Assembly: GCF_000430525.1 (NCBI RefSeq)
Contig: NZ_AUME01000030.1
Coordinates: forward strand, 1 to 36,200
DNA: 36,200 nucleotides
Reading direction: 5' to 3'
DNA from: Prevotella corporis DSM 18810 = JCM 8529
GTDB lineage: Bacteria > Bacteroidota > Bacteroidia > Bacteroidales > Bacteroidaceae
A program made the translations under genes and the position numbers. Position 1 is the stretch's first letter. Every line of letters begins with the position of its first letter. A model generated the notes under the pieces. The model had not been told where the DNA came from. It saw only the letters and a program-made list of their open reading frames with translations, and made no database searches. Positions 34,011 through 36,200 of this stretch are shown here, in pieces.

Positions 34011-34053
34011 TTTGATGAGATATTCTTTATTATGCACTTTTTGTATGCTATGT

Positions 34054-35115
34054 TTATATTCCCCTTCCACGTTTCTTCTTTCTGTTAGCTTGGTATCTGA
34101 GTTTGCGCTGCCATGCAGCTTCGGTTAAGTCATTGCCTTGTGTACTTGGTGTAATTAAATCGCCTAACCCTTCCACCGCTTCATCGGCTGCGCTAACGAT
34201 GGTGTCTGCCACTGCACCAATGGGATTCTGCACTTGTGAGGTATCATTGTCTCGTGAGATAGAGGAGCGGCTTGGAGGTACAAGTTGGTAACCTGTATCA
34301 GATTGTTCTCTCTTTTCTGTCGGCTCTTGTACTGTTAGATGTGGTTTCCTTGTTTCTTCCTTGTTGGTTGTTTCAAAGTCATTCTGCAAGGAATGGTAGC
34401 CGAACTCCCTGCCGATTTCGGAAGCCTTGAAGGATTGCCCTGCGTATGAGAACTTCAAGCCATATACCTTGCCCTGCTTGTTCTTCATACGCTCTATGGT
34501 AATGCCGTTTTTGTTCAATTCATAAAGGAACATGGAATGCCCCGTGACGCCTGTTCCTTTGTACTTGTCAAGCAAGGTGTAGCAAATCTTCTGCACCTGC
34601 TGTTTTGTTTGCTCTCTTGTAGGGCTGGCTTTTTCCTTTTGGTGTTTCCTTTCTGCCTTGACCTCTTTTGCAATGGTCAAGCCTTTCTCCCTGCTGATTT
34701 CCTCTGCCACCCTTGCAGCCCTGTTGCTCACAAAAGTAGTATCATAGACCTCTCCATACAGACTGATGCGGTTGGCGATGATGTGAATGTGCGTGTTGTC
34801 GGTGTCCTTGTGCGTTACTGCCACCCATTGGTGGTTGTCAAGTCCCATTCGCTTGGCAAACAAATGTGCTATCCACATATATTCGGACACAGACAGCTTT
34901 TTCTCGTCCTGCGGTGCGATGCCAATTTCGATACGGAGAAACTTGTTCCTGCAACGGCTGTTGTAGTTACTGACCACTTTCATTTCCTCATAGATAGTCT
35001 TTGGATCTCTGCTGCAAAGATTGTGGAATGCAAGCCGACTACCGAGTTTGCCTTCCCTGAAAATATAGTCCAAAGCTGTGCTTCCGTGCGCTATCGCCTT
35101 GCATTTACCTATCAT
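34054..35115 (-). CDS. Relaxase of a second mobile element (MobP/VirD2-like)
   Basis: A 353-residue relaxase that would nick at oriT and pilot transfer. The N-terminal catalytic domain (about 1-170) includes GSRLAFHNLCSRDP, RIEIGIAPQDEKKLS and the metal-binding histidines in HKDTDNTHIHIIANRISLYG (the H-x-H pair near residue 109). The C-terminal half is basic and ends with ANRKKKRGRGI, a complete-looking end. Its start overlaps the end of the accessory gene by 11 bases, so they are coupled. No coupling protein (TraG/MobC-type T4CP) follows before the presumed element edge. Confidence 0.88.
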   Translation of the reverse strand: MIGKCKAIAHGSTALDYIFREGKLGSRLAFHNLCSRDPKTIYEEMKVVSNYNSRCRNKFLRIEIGIAPQDEKKLSVSEYMWIAHLFAKRMGLDNHQWVAVTHKDTDNTHIHIIANRISLYGEVYDTTFVSNRAARVAEEISREKGLTIAKEVKAERKHQKEKASPTREQTKQQVQKICYTLLDKYKGTGVTGHSMFLYELNKNGITIERMKNKQGKVYGLKFSYAGQSFKASEIGREFGYHSLQNDFETTNKEETRKPHLTVQEPTEKREQSDTGYQLVPPSRSSISRDNDTSQVQNPIGAVADTIVSAADEAVEGLGDLITPSTQGNDLTEAAWQRKLRYQANRKKKRGRGI

Positions 35116-35530
35116 TTTTTGTTAGATTTAAGACCTTATATATTTCATCATCCACCCGAAAATGCGGGTCGTAAAACCGCTTAAATGCCTCTTTGGCACA
35201 TAGCGAAAGGTTCTTGGTGATATGTAGCCAATCCTCGTCCTTGAGCTTGATGAGATTGGAAATCTGCCCATAGAACCTTCCTGTATGTTGGAGAATGACA
35301 ATGGCTTCCCTCTCATTGTCTGTCATCTTGGGAACGGCTGTTACTTCTCCGTTAAGGAGTATTTCCCGACAATAATCGGAGAATTTCCGTCCCGTGCTTT
35401 CCGCTCTTGATTTGATACGCTTCTTCTCTTCACTGGTACATCTTACCTTGATGAACTCCGTTTTGTTCATCCGCTGTTCTTCTTTATCTTGTTGCTGCCA
35501 TCGGGCAGCTTTTCCTTTATATCTGTTCAT
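35105..35530 (-). CDS. MobC-like mobilization accessory protein
   Basis: A 141-residue protein that would help the relaxase bind oriT. It contains a ribbon-helix-helix-like start (FIKVRCTSEEKKRIKSRAES) and the MobC-type RKFSDYCREILLNGEV segment. A helical part follows with AIVILQHTGRFYGQISNLIK. The first ATG (35530) was kept; MNKTEF at 35470 is an alternative start. Directly upstream lie the hairpins proposed as oriT. Confidence 0.82.
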   Translation of the reverse strand: MNRYKGKAARWQQQDKEEQRMNKTEFIKVRCTSEEKKRIKSRAESTGRKFSDYCREILLNGEVTAVPKMTDNEREAIVILQHTGRFYGQISNLIKLKDEDWLHITKNLSLCAKEAFKRFYDPHFRVDDEIYKVLNLTKNDR

Positions 35531-35623
35531 ATAAGTTTCCTTGAAAGTTTATCATTGTAGATGATTTATTATCTCTTAATTCCTAAATACTGACCGATGA
35601 GAACGGAGTGATTACGGTCTTAT

Positions 35624-35674
35624 CTCCCCGATAGTCTGACGAGGGGAGCAAGGGCAGTTTGTGGGTACAAACTG
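35624..35674. other. Candidate oriT of the second mobile element
   Basis: Two inverted repeats stand side by side: CTCCCC (35624-35629) with GGGGAG (35643-35648), and CAGTTTGT (35655-35662) with ACAAACTG (35667-35674) around GGGT. Their place between the DUF3408 gene and the MobC-like gene is usual for transfer origins. The rest of the gap 35531-35892 shows no gene. Confidence 0.5.
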
Positions 35675-35892
35675 ACGTCTTGCAATATCAGCTAACGAAA
35701 CGTTTACGCACAAGGCGTTTTGCTGCCGAAAAGTGAATGCCGTGCATTCTGTGTTTAACTGCGTTCGTGGTGTTCCCATCATTCAGTATGTTTGACAAAT
35801 GTCTGTTGTTATGTTCTCTAAAAAAGGGTTGAGGGTTTTGAGTGGAATAATAGCCCCTTTTCCCAAAAGTCCTCGTTCCCTTTTCCTGTGCC

Positions 35893-36200
35893 TCACAGCT
35901 TTCTCCACTTCTCTATGTCCTCACCATACTCCTCCAAATGAATGCGCACGATGTTCTCCACGAAACTTGAAAGGTTGCTGCCCCTGTCGCCCAATCTGCG
36001 CACGATGAAGTCGGCACGCTCCTGCGTTTCTCGGCTCAGATAGACCGCTTTTCGGTTGCTTAGTTTTGTTGGAACAAGGTAGGCCTGCTTGTAGGATTCG
36101 AGCGTTTCCTTTCTCATTTTGGCACTGATGCGCCTTTGAACGGTTGCATTCTCTGTATGCTGTGCAGGTTCAGAGTGCGTAGTGTTCTCTGTGTCCTGTT
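35893..36200 (-). CDS. DUF3408 domain protein, partial at the window edge
   Basis: The minus-strand frame stays open to the window edge, so the gene starts outside. The visible C-terminus (about 100 residues) shows the DUF3408 pattern SYKQAYLVPTKLSNRKAVYL, then ERADFIVRRLGDRGSNLSSF and VENIVRIHLEEYGEDIEKW. DUF3408 proteins are found in Bacteroides conjugative and mobilizable elements close to mob genes, where they may bind DNA through a ribbon-helix-helix-like fold. The polar stretch upstream (QHTENATVQRRISAK) is the usual flexible linker. Confidence 0.85.
   Translation of the reverse strand, partial: QDTENTTHSEPAQHTENATVQRRISAKMRKETLESYKQAYLVPTKLSNRKAVYLSRETQERADFIVRRLGDRGSNLSSFVENIVRIHLEEYGEDIEKWRKL

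Noticed and set aside
33831..34070. Minus-strand ORF of 79 codons at the second element edge
   Set aside because: It crosses the hairpin, overlaps the relaxase end and has no protein-like features.
1..36200. CRISPR arrays, tRNA or rRNA genes
   Set aside because: No regularly spaced direct repeats, cloverleaf or rRNA-like sequence was recognised by eye; short or odd tRNAs cannot be excluded without a scan.

Overview
The window looks like a Bacteroidales chromosome, most likely Prevotellaceae. The evidence is repeated promoter -7 boxes of the Bacteroidetes form TAnnTTTG (several with a TTG or TTTG about 20 nt upstream), a TonB receptor with a carboxypeptidase-like N-terminal domain, a BspA-type leucine-rich-repeat protein, a sorting-domain-like C-terminus, and a CfxA-carrying mobilizable element. 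The genus is inferred, not proven.

Region 1 (about 1-10030) is a Tn4555-like mobilizable element. From left to right it holds the 3' fragment of an Abi (HEPN) phage-defence gene, cfxA on the plus strand, and on the minus strand a MobV-type relaxase with a candidate oriT, a toprim/zinc-finger primase-like protein, an AAA ATPase, a small HTH protein, a membrane protein, a tyrosine recombinase and a protein with several HTH modules. Imperfect inverted repeats near 47-106 and 9972-10030 probably mark its ends. The minus-strand HTH gene and the integrase gene share a duplicated promoter/operator block of about 70 bp.

Region 2 (10003-12600) is a small junk zone. It has an LRR protein whose last codons lie in the element's right end, an IS1380-type transposase pseudogene with several lesions, and a 193-bp MITE-like element sitting inside that pseudogene with a TCAA target duplication.

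Region 3 (12607-21530) is a five-gene cell-envelope locus: TonB-dependent receptor, small lipoprotein, DUF6850-type outer-membrane protein, DUF4876-type lipoprotein and a two-unit M16 zinc peptidase. The layout suggests capture at the surface, import, and periplasmic proteolysis of a peptide or protein ligand. It is the best candidate in the window for a poorly described system.

Region 4 (21600-25130) has a glycine-zipper lipoprotein, an RlpA-like septal/wall protein and NADP-type glutamate dehydrogenase. Region 5 (25410-33600) is a MoxR operon (RDD protein divergent; SpoIIM-like, multi-TM protein, DUF4129, DUF4350, MoxR ATPase, DUF58) followed by two translationally coupled secreted proteins and a strong terminator.

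Region 6 (about 33690-36200) starts with the stranded 3' end of a broken gene. It then enters a second mobile element, read on the minus strand: a DUF3408 protein (cut by the window edge), a candidate oriT, a MobC-like accessory protein and a relaxase. No rRNA, tRNA or CRISPR array was recognised.
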